Below, piece after piece: positions 1 to 11,600 of a DNA stretch of 64,000 nucleotides (its first letter is position 1; the number at the start of each line of letters is the position of its first letter). The stretch is from Meandrina meandrites. Taxonomy: Eukaryota; Cnidaria; Anthozoa; Scleractinia; Meandrinidae. The notes under the pieces were generated by a model that ran no database searches, was not told where the DNA came from, and saw only the letters and a program-made list of their open reading frames with translations. The position numbers were made by a program, and so were the translations under genes. The stretch covers positions 34,091,417 through 34,155,416 of the forward strand of contig OY855904.1 of the NCBI GenBank assembly GCA_963693305.1. Direction: 5' to 3'.

Positions 1-1
1 A

Positions 2-1008
2 AGTAGTATAAGACTAGGGCTTTTGCGCCAGGGCGCATGCGTAAGGGCGTAAGGGGCGCTCATGACGTCATTATCCCCCTTGGGGGATAAGGTCATTTCC
101 CCTTTTGGAAGATGACATCATCGGGTGGAGGGGCGTCTGCGCAGGGGCGTAAGGGTGTTGGGGCGTAATCTAAAAATAGAAAAATGACATCATCGGGGCG
201 TAAGGGTGTTGTGGCGCAGGGACTTAGTGACGTCACAATAGCCCAGGGATTAATCTTATCAAAAATGATGACATCAAAATCTATAGATAGAATAGGGACA
301 TCATTGGGGTGGTTTACATTATCATAATCGGTGACATCATAGTTCAATAAATAGAATAGGGGCAAGATTTTTTAGAACATGAAAGTGGAATCGCCAGCTA
401 AACATCAGTCGACTGTGGATGAAGTCGAAATAAGTTGAACATGAGAAGACGAGTGTGTCGTGATTGTCCAGTCCCTAACTGCGGGGCCAGGTATCTTGTG
501 AAGTTGTCAAATCATTTGACAGATGTGCATGAACTAGACTACTACCAACGAAGGAAATGGTTACAGGAAGCAAAGTTACAACCAAAAGTTAAAATCATGA
601 TCTAGGACGACGAACACAGCAAAGGTTCAGGAAAGAAGCGTTGGGTTAGCGCAAATATTAAACATGAGAATCAGGACGAAAAGATCGTTTGTGAACATCA
701 CACTCAGAGAAGAGGTTTTTACAAGAAGACCAAACGGAAAGGACACTTGTCCAAGAAAAGGAAACTATGAAAATAAAGGACTTTGCCGGGACACTAGGGA
801 CTTTCCCGGGACAATAGAGACTTTCCGAGGACAATAAGGACTTTCAAAGGATAAAAAGGACCAACGGGCCATTTTGTTAATTTTTATCAATTTCGGTAAT
901 AAATCGATAATAAACTGACGCGCGTGGAACACACGAGAGAATTACGCGCGAGATAACAAAACGAAAAGCTCGCCTATTTAAATTGGTTTTAAAGAATGAA
1001 AGAAAAAA
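2..1008 (+). repeat. Left terminal inverted repeat (1007 bp)
   Basis: Reverse complement of 3754-4760. The outer 350 bp holds seven CRE-like octamers, TGACGTCA or TGACATCA: near 63, 113, 185, 228, 269 and 332, plus a 7/8 match near 296. They alternate with the phrase GCGTAAGGGTGTTG. At about 780-860 there are four imperfect ~20-bp tandem units of the form GGACTTTCCSGGGACAATAG. The 90-codon minus-strand frame at 93-365 is shared by both TIRs but looks like a by-product of these repeats. Confidence 0.9.
441..605 (+). pseudogene. Zinc-finger ORF in left TIR, stopped by a nonsense change
   Basis: This is the mirror copy of the minus-strand ORF in the right TIR. It starts with the same ATG (441) and encodes the same C-x4-C-x10-H-x4-H finger, but codon 55 is TAG where the right copy has TAT. 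Reading resumes in the same frame afterwards with the same Lys/Arg-rich tail. The stop is seen directly; calling the left copy inactive is inference. Confidence 0.6.
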
Positions 1009-1479
1009 TAAAACGAATAAAATTGATGTTTAAAAAAAGTCATTAAGGGCATGTATTATGTATATAATGGAAAAGTAACGTTGTGTATGATACTCCCTGT
1101 ATATATTTTAATTTACACGCCATTAAAACCAGTACAAAACAGAATTTTGCATTTAAAATAAGATTCTGTATATTGCGGACATTGTACAAGAATAATAAGC
1201 AGATTAACCATAACAATGGCGAAGCTTTCTCATTAACCTCGTTCAAGGTCTGCAGGTTGGATTGCCGCGGCAATCCTTTGTACATTGAACGCGAAATCAT
1301 GTCTTTGTAATGGAATCATTCCTGTGTTGTAATATATACAAGGAATGCATGTTCTATTCACTGCGATTTCAGGGTCTTCTTCTGCAAAACTACGGGAGAA
1401 GGAAAAATATATGCAGTTTCAATAACTATTTGGATCAAAGTTAATTGAATTGCTTATATGAACAATAACCCCGCCTCAA

Positions 1480-1524
1480 CCAATACCTATAAGAGGAGTG
1501 CGCTGCTGCTTCTTGTAGTTCAGT
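1480..1524 (+). promoter_or_regulatory. Core promoter: CCAAT, TATA box and initiator
   Basis: CCAAT at 1480-1484, TATAAG at 1488-1493 and an initiator-like TCAGTC at 1520-1525. The TATA-to-initiator distance (about 32 bp) is that of a standard RNA polymerase II core promoter. The likely transcription start lies 33-37 bp upstream of the ATG at 1557, so the in-frame ATG at 1458 would be outside the transcript. Confidence 0.55.
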
Positions 1525-1556
1525 CTGTTCTTAGAGGTCACACAGCACAGATCAAA

Positions 1557-2060
1557 ATGTCGTGTAACAACCAATTCTTTCAGCAAGGTTATGGTAAAAT
1601 GCTATATGATAGCGAAAATAGCGAGAGCTCCCAAGAAAGTGAACACTCATCTCAAAGCTCTACATCTAGCGAAGAAATGGAATCTTCTCAAGAAGAAGAG
1701 GCCAGTATAGATCCTTGGTCACGAATTCAAGATGAAGTTACCAGTCGCCACGAAACCCAACTCGAAGCCATGATAAATGAGTATGAACAACATGGAGATT
1801 CGTCTGAAGTGGCCCGTGTTAAAGCTGAAAATGCTCTACTTCCAGTATATAAGAAAGAGCTGAGAAAAGTACTTTTGGAGTATTTACAGTGGATGCATGC
1901 CATGAAGAACGATTCGACCTTTCGTAAAGTGATGGAGACCAAAAATGAATTGAAAGATACAGAAGGATATGATTGGCTCGAATCGACAGAGCTTGCAATC
2001 GATAAACGAAAATTCTTACTCAATCGATTGTTTGTCAAACAACCCGTTCCCGAAAACTAA
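1557..2060 (+). CDS. Acidic Ser/Glu-rich protein of the long-TIR transposon
   Basis: The frame is open from 1458 to 2060, but the ATG at 1557 (context AAAATGT) lies just downstream of a TATA/initiator pair and is the better start, giving about 167 residues. The N-terminal third is Ser/Glu-rich. It is followed by a DPW motif and a long predicted helical region with many charged residues and two Trp residues. A poly(A) signal AATAAA lies at about 2116. It is the only sizeable ORF inside the element, so it probably serves the element (accessory or DNA-binding role). I do not recognise the family, and no catalytic motif is visible. Confidence 0.6.
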   Translation: MSCNNQFFQQGYGKMLYDSENSESSQESEHSSQSSTSSEEMESSQEEEASIDPWSRIQDEVTSRHETQLEAMINEYEQHGDSSEVARVKAENALLPVYKKELRKVLLEYLQWMHAMKNDSTFRKVMETKNELKDTEGYDWLESTELAIDKRKFLLNRLFVKQPVPEN

Positions 2061-3753
2061 ACGAACTCTGTTTGTGTACTGTTCTTATAACACATTTAAT
2101 CGCTGCTTTGTTATCAATAAATGTATTTGGCTAAAAGAGATCAGCTGTTTATTTCTTCTCGTGTAGTAGTGTTGAGCAGGTTTCAATTTAAATCCTCTAA
2201 TTGTACGGGACGCTTTTCAACGATATTTTTCATCGGGTAAAGGCAAGACGCAATTTATAGTCTACCGTTTAAATATTGCAAAGAATGGAATTAATTCATA
2301 AAGGTCGTAAAGATGGCCTCGTTCTTTTGGTATTAGATTAAGAGGCTTCCTGTAAGATACTTTAACTTACTTAACCTCGTTTACTTAATAGACACTCAAT
2401 TAGCTTTTCTAGAGTTAGAGGTTTCGCCCAAGGGTTATTTTCGAAGCAAAAATATTCACACTCCAGATAAAAACCTCACAGCAGTTTATTTTCGCTTTTT
2501 ACTGATTAAAGAAAATTTTCTTACTGTCGTTGAAAGAGCAAATAAGTCGTTAAAAGTTTCCAATTTTCAACGTTTATGTTAATACAAGATCGTCATCTTC
2601 AAGAAATTCATTCAGTTGAATGCCGAACAATCACAACAAATCAAATAAATCGCTTTAACAAACGGCAGAAGTAATTGGTAGATTTGCAATAGCGCCTAGA
2701 AGCTGATCAGTTCATTTCCGCTTCCTTTTTCTGCACTGATTAAAACAACCTATCTTTTCATACCTTTAAAGGGTTCCTGCGTTCCCGTTTTCCCGTCGAA
2801 TTCCACATCAGCAAATTCCACAGTACCTCTCGCTCGTACAAATACATTTTCGCCGCTTTGGAGCACTGTCCTGGTCAATGTCGGTAATCCATATACATTT
2901 GGTAAAGGTAAAAACTGGGTGTTTCGTTGAAAAGCAACCATTCAAAGTAAGACATTTCAACTAATTTCCTTCATCATTGTGATAAAAAAGATTTTCAGCT
3001 GTGAGTCCATTCGAAAGTAGTAGCAACGCTTTTGTTCAAAGTAAACACGGCTTTTCAAAGGGTTCTTTTCAAAACATCAAACAATTAGACGGTAACTATA
3101 TTCAAGCTTGAACAAGACATGCTCCAATAATTTCGCTTAAAGCTAAGGCCTATTTCTTGTTTTAAACGTTATAATTATATTGGAACGTATGTCACTTTAA
3201 GCCATAGACCCACGTGCGCTTGCATTACTGCACATCGGTTATTTTGTTTTACCGGATCTGATCTCATGTGCATTTGATACACATGCGTCATGTCACCCAT
3301 GTTGGAGGGAAAAGAATTAATTATTCACATATCATTGTTCCTGAAGCTAGCCCCTTACACCCGAGAGATAATATAAGGTGTCAGCACTGAATGGGTACTA
3401 TTTGAATAGAACAATGGACAAGACGGGATTTTGTATAATGAAGTACAAATTTATTCATCTCGTGTTTTGTACATAATTTGAACAACTCGATAATTACATG
3501 AATTCATAGCATCCAAGTTTAAAACATTCGTCGTTGATTTACTTGCGTTCAAAATGTCTATACAATAAAAAGGCACTGCTCACATCCACCTTGATAAGTT
3601 GAAGTAAATATTCTAACCAGGAATCTTCTAAATACACATCCACCTTTGTGAGTATTTTTTCTCAATTTCAGACCATAGTTTGTTTACATTTAAGTGTGTT
3701 TTCGCCCGTTCATAATGTTTTATCCAAATTTCCTCCTGCTCCATGGTCACATT
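2061..3753. other. Non-coding interior of the long-TIR transposon
   Basis: No ORF above background, no RNA gene and no recognisable domain. The AT-rich sequence contains only short chance frames. It may be the remains of deleted transposase sequence, or simple spacer. Confidence 0.5.
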
Positions 3754-4760
3754 TTTTTTCTTTCATTCTTTAAAACCAATTTAAATAGGCGAGCTTTTCG
3801 TTTTGTTATCTCGCGCGTAATTCTCTCGTGTGTTCCACGCGCGTCAGTTTATTATCGATTTATTACCGAAATTGATAAAAATTAACAAAATGGCCCGTTG
3901 GTCCTTTTTATCCTTTGAAAGTCCTTATTGTCCTCGGAAAGTCTCTATTGTCCCGGGAAAGTCCCTAGTGTCCCGGCAAAGTCCTTCATTTTCATAGTTT
4001 CCTTTTCTTGGACAAGTGTCCTTTCCGTTTGGTCTTCTTGTAAAAACCTCTTCTCTGAGTGTGATGTTCACAAACGATCTTTTCGTCCTGATTCTCATGT
4101 TTAATATTTGCGCTAACCCAACGCTTCTTTCCTGAACCTTTGCTGTGTTCGTCGTCATAGATCATGATTTTAACTTTTGGTTGTAACTTTGCTTCCTGTA
4201 ACCATTTCCTTCGTTGGTAGTAGTCTAGTTCATGCACATCTGTCAAATGATTTGACAACTTCACAAGATACCTGGCCCCGCAGTTAGGGACTGGACAATC
4301 ACGACACACTCGTCTTCTCATGTTCAACTTATTTCGACTTCATCCACAGTCGACTGATGTTTAGCTGGCGATTCCACTTTCATGTTCTAAAAAATCTTGC
4401 CCCTATTCTATTTATTGAACTATGATGTCACCGATTATGATAATGTAAACCACCCCAATGATGTCCCTATTCTATCTATAGATTTTGATGTCATCATTTT
4501 TGATAAGATTAATCCCTGGGCTATTGTGACGTCACTAAGTCCCTGCGCCACAACACCCTTACGCCCCGATGATGTCATTTTTCTATTTTTAGATTACGCC
4601 CCAACACCCTTACGCCCCTGCGCAGACGCCCCTCCACCCGATGATGTCATCCTCCAAAAGGGGAAATGACCTTATCCCCCAAGGGGGATAATGACGTCAT
4701 GAGCGCCCCTTACGCCCTTACGCATGCGCCCTGGCGCAAAAGCCCTAGTCTTATACTACT
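3754..4760 (-). repeat. Right terminal inverted repeat (1007 bp)
   Basis: Reverse complement of 2-1008, ending in ...CTTATACTACT. It carries the same CRE-like octamers, the same ~20-bp GGACTTT units (here about 3900-3985) and an intact version of the zinc-finger ORF. The two TIRs differ by only a few substitutions, suggesting recent activity or gene conversion between the arms. Confidence 0.9.
3992..4321 (-). CDS. C2H2-like zinc-finger protein encoded in right TIR
   Basis: A 109-codon ORF read inward from the right end; ATG at 4319-4321. Near the N-terminus is CRDCPVPNC, ten residues, then HLTDVH: a C-x4-C-x10-H-x4-H finger. The rest is Lys/Arg-rich, ending in a KKTKRKGHLSKKRK-type basic tail that resembles a nuclear-localisation signal. 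A DNA-binding role at the element's own ends is a reasonable inference, but no transposase motif is visible. The mirror copy in the left TIR carries a stop at codon 55. Confidence 0.5.
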   Translation of the reverse strand: MRRRVCRDCPVPNCGARYLVKLSNHLTDVHELDYYQRRKWLQEAKLQPKVKIMIYDDEHSKGSGKKRWVSANIKHENQDEKIVCEHHTQRRGFYKKTKRKGHLSKKRKL

Positions 4761-5379
4761 CACGAAGCGCAACGACTGGAATCGACAAGTGTACGGAATA
4801 TTCATGACTGAATAAAATATGGGACGTGATTGAAGTGTTTACGTGTGGCACGGACCCTGTGTTGCCAAAAAAAAAGTCGGTGGCCCCAGTCAGTCAACAG
4901 AACAGCAAAAGATTCAAGTCTTAGACACAAAGCATTTGTTTTTATTTTATAATTTGCTGTAAGAGATTTTGCCTTGTTTATGAAATCAGTTTATTTTACA
5001 GTGTATTTTGGTTGAATGTTTTCTTTGTAAAACCCAGAACATTATGTTCCGCATTGTTCTTTTCTGATGTCAAATATTGAAGCGTGCAATGTAATTACCA
5101 CAATGGCCACGAGGTTGTTAGAATTACAAATAAGTTAATTCAGCTGAATATTGTTTCAAGTCTTGAGTAGTATATTGCATCGTTCTACAGGGAAGTAGAA
5201 ACCATCTGCACCTTAAGACGTTTCGATTTAAAAGCTTTTAGGTTGAAACATCCTTTCAGTATTTTTTTACAAGACGTTTGTTTTAACGTTTACTGAGCTA
5301 GTGTCAAACATTTTACATATTGTAATCATGAATCCTGGCTGCAATTTTAGTATATTCTAACCTATTATGCTCTTTGTAG
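4761..5379. other. Intron sequence upstream of first visible kinase exon
   Basis: AT-rich, no ORF or RNA gene seen. It ends in a pyrimidine-rich stretch and AG at 5378-5379, the acceptor of the first fibronectin-III exon. Confidence 0.6.
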
Positions 5380-5655
5380 ATTTCCCTCTGATCATAAACC
5401 AAAAAACGGAGGTTAAGGGACGCACTGTTAAGGTCAGGCTGAAGGAAGGATCGTGTTCTCCGTGTGATATCTACACTGTTTATTACAGAGAAGTGATTCC
5501 AGGGAATAATGCAAGCAGGTGGAAAGCAGTTAATGCGTCGCGCTTTGTGAACCCCTATAACCTCGAACTGCAATGCTTTAAGCAATATGAAATTGCTGTT
5601 GCTCGATGGAAAGCAGCTGAAAAACTTAAACCCTGGAAGGTCAAGACAGGACAAG
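5380..5655 (+). CDS. RTK exon: fibronectin-III domain 1
   Basis: Phase 1 in and out (276 nt). Shows the FN3 core pattern YTVYYREV, with the conserved YEIAV strand near the end. Acceptor TTTGTAG, donor GTAAGA. Two Cys residues (CSPC) sit where many FN3 domains have the first-strand Trp. Confidence 0.8.
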
Positions 5656-8600
5656 GTAAGAAAGAGGGAAAGGCGGTTTTGTTTTCTTGGCTTATTAGAA
5701 TACTTAATTGCTGAAAAACCGATCAACTCAATCTAAAGCTTGTGCAAAAGTAATTTAAGGGAATCTTGACTTTAATATCTCAGGGACTGTTTGGATAGTT
5801 AAAGATAACCTAAAAACGACCAGCGAAGCTAAATAGCTCATTAAGTTGTCGCGGTTGTCACTAAGCTATTTTCTTTACACTATCAAGCAAAAATTAACAG
5901 GCATTTGAAAACTGAAGTGGAAATATGAGTCGTTTAATATTTAAATTACATTTTTATTTTAATACTTTATTTAAAATACTGAATATTTATGAATTGAACA
6001 CATATTTGTTAGCACTTTTTTATGTATTCATATTTCAATGATAAATTACCTGAAAATTTTAATGATTACTTCACCACAAACAGCTATTTACATGATTACA
6101 ATACACGTACAGCTTGCAAGCTACATTAGATTATCAAAGAATAAATTATGGAAATTTTCTATTAAATATAGACGGGCAAAATTATGGAATATTCTTCCAG
6201 AAAACTTAAGAAATCAGAAATCTTAAAGCTCATTCAAAAAATCTATTAAGATATATATACGGTCAAGAGACCAACCTGATCTGGTATGAATTTAAGTATG
6301 ATTCACTATAATTATTCTTTAATTAATTAATAGATAAATCACGCAATTGAAACTTTAAATGAAATTATAATGACAATAATAATAGTAATTGGGGATCCTC
6401 TTTGAAAAGCTCAGTAGAGCTTGCTAGGATCCCCTGCCATTGTAAACTACTGAACGAAATGATTGTACTTTTATTATGGGCGAATAAAGTTTTGTCTTTT
6501 TTTGTCTTTGTCTACTTTATATATTGGAATATGTGGTAATTTTATGGGTTTCAGTAACACATGGTACAGATTTATAGCTGCACCTTATGTCTTCTCCAAT
6601 TTAACATTTGTAACCATTGTTACGTTCTCTATAGATTTTCCACAGATTATGAACCTGACCGTAAAGAAACGTAATGTAAGCATCACGTGGTTGCCTGTAT
6701 TCGAAGAAGAGTGTCATGTGTTTTGGTTTCTGGTCTACTATAGAGAAGTCATTTCGAAAGTTAACAGAGGCCAATGGAATATAGTGAACGTGTCACAACA
6801 CAACACAACCAGCTACGATCTTCAGCTACAATGCCACAAGAAATATGAAATAACAGTTACTGCATCGACTGCAAACGGAGAAACACCCCTGAACCAAAGC
6901 AAACTGTGGAACGTCGCCACTAGGGGAGGTAACTATAGTCAGACCCGCCTGTCCCTTCAGTCCATTCTAAGCTCTCTTATTTTAGCGATTTTGAAAAGTG
7001 TACCATGCCTTTGCGCTTTAAACAATAATTCTCATTGGATGCTCTTTAAGATGACGGGCCCCATTTTTTCAATTCAATTGATTTTAAATATTAGTACCTA
7101 GTCCCCTGCTCGTTTAGAAAATGGCCAATGCGTCGTATACAGGTAAACAAGCCACTTTTTTCGATTCCTCTGATCAGTCCAGGTGAAAATATCTGGGTAG
7201 ATCGTGAAATATATTTCTTTCTGACATACGAAATGATTCCCCGACTTTTTTGTGGTTCTCTAATGTAAATTGAAATAAACTGCCGTGTAAGAAGCAAACC
7301 GATTATAGCCGTTTCCTGCTCTTCCTTCAAAACAATTTCTTTACCTTCGCGGCGAATATTCAATGTTGATAAAGCCTTCGCTAACGCTTCCTCTGCCATG
7401 TTCATTTGCGATCTACGCGGCAAAAAACTTCTTGTCAATTCAAGAGCTCCCGTCGCGCTCCCTTGGGATATTACCAAAACGACTGATTGACGTGCCTAGC
7501 GTTCCGATCCAATCAGAACGGCCCGTACGGACTTCCCATAAAAGCAGGCCATCCGTGCAGGCGGTTTTTCCCATTTTTCCTCCTTAGGCCTCTCGCGTTT
7601 CGCCCCAATAAAACCGCCAAGCTACGCAGGCTATGGAGGGTGGGGAAGGGGTGAGTGCTTTCTCGACGCTGGGCGCTTATTAACTTTCCTACCTACAGGG
7701 TGGGCGCTTATTCGAGGTTGGGCGTTTAATCGAATAAATACGGTATAATTTTGGCATATAGCTGACCCAATATGTTTATCAATTAATTGCAGGAAAACCA
7801 TCACCTCCTGTAGTTGAAGTCAAAGAAATGGAAATAAATAGTTGTGTTGTGAATTTCATGTGGAGTCCTCCAGTGGACACTGGATGTCCTCTTACGATGT
7901 ACATAATATACTACAGAGAAATTCAGTCAGGCGGCAATGAAGCTGATATGTCTCAAATCCATATCACCCAGCCAAAAACGACCTCTTACGTCATACTACT
8001 TAAATGTGACACGGAGTACGAGATTGCAATATCTGCTAAAGATGAAAAAAGGGAAAGTGGCATGTCAAACACCTGGCGCGTTAAAACACAGTCAGGTACA
8101 GCTTATATTTATTTATAACTTTTTTATCTTATTTTTGTTTACTCGAGTTAGGTTTTGCACGGCTCTCGTAGATTGCTGTTTCCGATCGATTTGTTCTAAT
8201 AGCGTAGCTCCCGCGCGCGCTGAGGAAGCGGAGCATCCTATCCACGGTAAAACCACCGAGCCGTGAAAATTTGGTTGTCACGTGAGCGTACAAGCGAGCA
8301 AGCGTCCGCCCGTACAGACTCTGGGAGGAGGGGGAGGGGAGTCACAGGGCAGTTGCTGCTTGGTTATTGGTAACGTCAGCTTACATCATTGATATTAAAG
8401 ACCCATGCTATGGCCAATTGACAGCTGTTTAAACAAGTTATCCGCTGACCAGTACCACATTACCATATCGCGGGCTTGGGTGTAGAGCTCATCGAGGCCA
8501 CGTGTGTTTTAAATTGATCGCTGACCAGGTAATGGTTTTCCAAATGATCGCGGGCCCAAGTCCTTATTCTTTACTTCGCATGGAAATGTTATCATCGCGT

Positions 8601-11600
8601 AAAGTCAGATTTAAATAAAGGGCAAAGTAAATAGCCGATTTAACCAAGCCTTCGGAGCTTTAAGGCTTGGTTAAATCTATTCAAGTTATGGTTAAAAACC
8701 TGTCCCTCCAAGCATATATTTGCTGTGAATTTTGCCATAAGTAAAATTATATGCTCCTCTACTTCATAAGAATGATGGAAATTTATATGTTAAGGTCTTG
8801 TAGTAAAAAAAAAAGAAAAGTTCATAAATATCAAAGATCTCTATTTTTCAATACAGTTTCAATTAGAGATCTTTCCACTATACGTCAAAGTAATTATCCA
8901 GGAGCTTTTAGAAACATTGTCTGGACAGATTACTAAATGAATCATCGTACAACCCGACTTATTATAATTGCCATAAAGCTACGACTATCAAGACTTTGAC
9001 AGGACGAGCGCAACTACTTTGTGACACAACGGACAGTTTATCTGATGAGAACAACTACCTTGACCGTGTTTTCTTCAAGAACAGCTACAAAGCTAACTTC
9101 GTTAGACGAAACACTCACCGAACTACTGAAACAGCAGAAACTAACAGGAACCCAACATCAGTTACTACTACACTTACTGAACAAACGTTTAAGACAAAGG
9201 GGAACAACACAACAGACAGGGAGCGACTGCCAGGCCTCCTACATTGGAGATACTGTTAGAAATCTCAACACAAGACTGACTGAACACAAACGAACTACTG
9301 GAGATGCTGATGTCAGCAATCACATTCCTGAACACTATTGACTTACTAATCACAAAATCGACTGGGACTCTGCTGAATGCTGAACCTACAGTACGAACTA
9401 TTTTCAACGACTGACTCTAGAAAGCTGGTACACAAACTTAGAACAAACGCCTATCAACAGATGTCAAAAACTACCGGCACCTTACAAACGACTTATTCAC
9501 GACATAAACAAAACCGATCAACAGACTGCAAACAGAACGACTTTTAAACTGACCAATTACTGTTGACGAACTTTACACGAGTCTTATAGCCAATAACATC
9601 ACGGCTAAACTGACCAATCAACATCAACGAACCAGACTTAGAACAACATCGACTAACAACAACTTTTCACTTGACTCTGAAGATGACTTCCGCACAGGTT
9701 GTCGAAACGTCAGTCACGAACAACAGTTCTTTTCTACTCTCACCGGACGATCACATTATACGAGCTACTGATACTCCTGGGTTCAAACCATTTACTATTG
9801 TCTGGCATATTAATAAACCTGTTTTTAAAGCCAGATAATAATTATTGGTATATTTTATTTAAGAAACAAGAGCCGAAAAAAGCGAAAGAGATATTCCTTT
9901 GGGAAGAACAGGTGGTATAATTGCTGGAAGTGTTGCTCTTGTTGTCATGGCAATAGTGGGGATCAGTTGGCACAGGAAGAGAAAAAGAAATAGAAAGGCT
10001 AATACCCTCCTATCAAAAAGGTAATTCAGCCGATACTATGTCACTTAATATTTGTTCTCAGTTTTTTTTTATGGTGACGAGTGTTTTTGTTTCTCTTTAT
10101 TCCCCGCGGGGGGGGGGGGGGGGGGGGGGGGAGGGGGGATAAATTTCCCTTATGCTCTATGTTATTGCATATACTTGTAACTCCTTTACCATACAATGCA
10201 GTGGCTGCGCGCGGTTTGCTGGGAAGAACTGACAAAAACATCATTTGCCAATTTTGGCCACCGAGGTGGCCGTTTATTTTTATAACAATAAACTTTTACT
10301 CTGAGAAATATTAAACAATCAAAATCATTCCCAGCAAAGGTGGGGGAGTACCCGCCAAAGCCCTGGACGCATATGCGAGGCAGGGCTCCCCCACCCGAAG
10401 CCACTGCACTGTCTCACGTAATTACATGTATCATTGCCATCCGTCCAATTCTACTTCACAAAGACATTGACCACTTGGGCCTCCACCTTATGTTAAAAGT
10501 TCAGCACTCTTAATTAAGTGTCCAATGTTCATACAATTAAGTGTCCAATGTTCATAGTTCAGCTGCTAACAATATCTATTCCCAAAACTGGTGACCTCTG
10601 ACATTACTTATTGCTGAAACCTTTGGCCCCCTGCTCAAAAGGTCCCCATCTAAGTTACTTAACACATTCTAAAATCCACAATCTCGTGACCTTTGGCCCC
10701 TGCACAAAAGGTCAACAAAAAGTCCCCTTACTACAGAGGCAGATTCATAAACTTTTGGATTGAACCCTTGGCCCCTGCTCAAAGGGTCAAAATCAGTACA
10801 CTAGACAGAACAGTGCAAACTCGATATCATACTGAAGGCGTTAACCTGTTACTGCTACTTACTATATTGGCAAGGGTTCACTCACCCTGGGCCCTTGCTC
10901 AAAATATGCTGAACGCGTACTTATATGTCAAACGGTTACTATGATGCGAGGCCATTGGGCATAATAGGAAGGCTATGCTTACAAAGTCACGATTTCATCC
11001 CTAGGGTTGGCATACGAATGTATTTGAGAAATGCATTGGAATTCCATCTACCATCTATCTGACAGTCGGTCAAGGTTACAATATTGTAAATCCTCTTTGA
11101 GAGACCTAGTAAAATACGACCTAGAAATAGGTGAACCATCAGCCCAGCAAAACAGTGCCCCTGGGGCATTTCCCCTCACTGAAACATAATCTAACATCTG
11201 AGACACTGGACAAATGGGCTGATCTCTGTAAACGAGCAACTCTACTGGTTGCGTTGGATCACTGTGTTTATAATGTTTCAAGACTAATTTAGCCGCCACA
11301 ATGCTATTGAGGTTATCTCGTAGAAAAAACAGCTGGTCCATCGTTATTACGTTTTTTATATGATGAGCAGGGCCCCCAGTAATTTCTCCTACCCTTAATG
11401 CTGCAAAAAAAGCGAGGGAGAACATTGCCTGTAACAGTTTTCGTTGGTAACACACCGAAGAGAATTGATTACATGCTGTTAGAATGCGTTCCAATATTGG
11501 CAATATAATTGGGAGCCTGGTGTCTTGTGAAGGATATAGCTTGCTATGAGCTAGTTTCACCATTTCATTTTTTGTGGGATCTGGCCAACCTGCTAACCGA

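Larger units (their letters stand above)
2..4760. mobile_element. DNA transposon with ~1 kb terminal inverted repeats
   Basis: Bases 2-1008 and 3754-4760 are near-perfect reverse complements of equal length (1007 bp), starting AGTAGTATAAGACTAGGGCT at the left and ending with its complement at the right. The interior (about 2.75 kb) has one ORF of 200 codons on the plus strand. Each TIR carries an inward-facing zinc-finger ORF. No recognisable transposase lies between the TIRs, so this may be non-autonomous or of a family I do not recognise. The left flank lies outside the window, so a target-site duplication cannot be scored. The element sits upstream of the first visible kinase-gene exon and may lie within that gene's 5' introns. 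Confidence 0.85.

Noticed and set aside
93..365. 90-codon ORF present in both TIRs (also 4397-4669)
   Set aside because: Composed of repeated CRE-like and GGGCGTAAG words read through; reads outward, and its preservation follows from TIR identity.
10041..10404. Gly-rich and Pro-rich ORFs
   Set aside because: Translations across the poly-G run.
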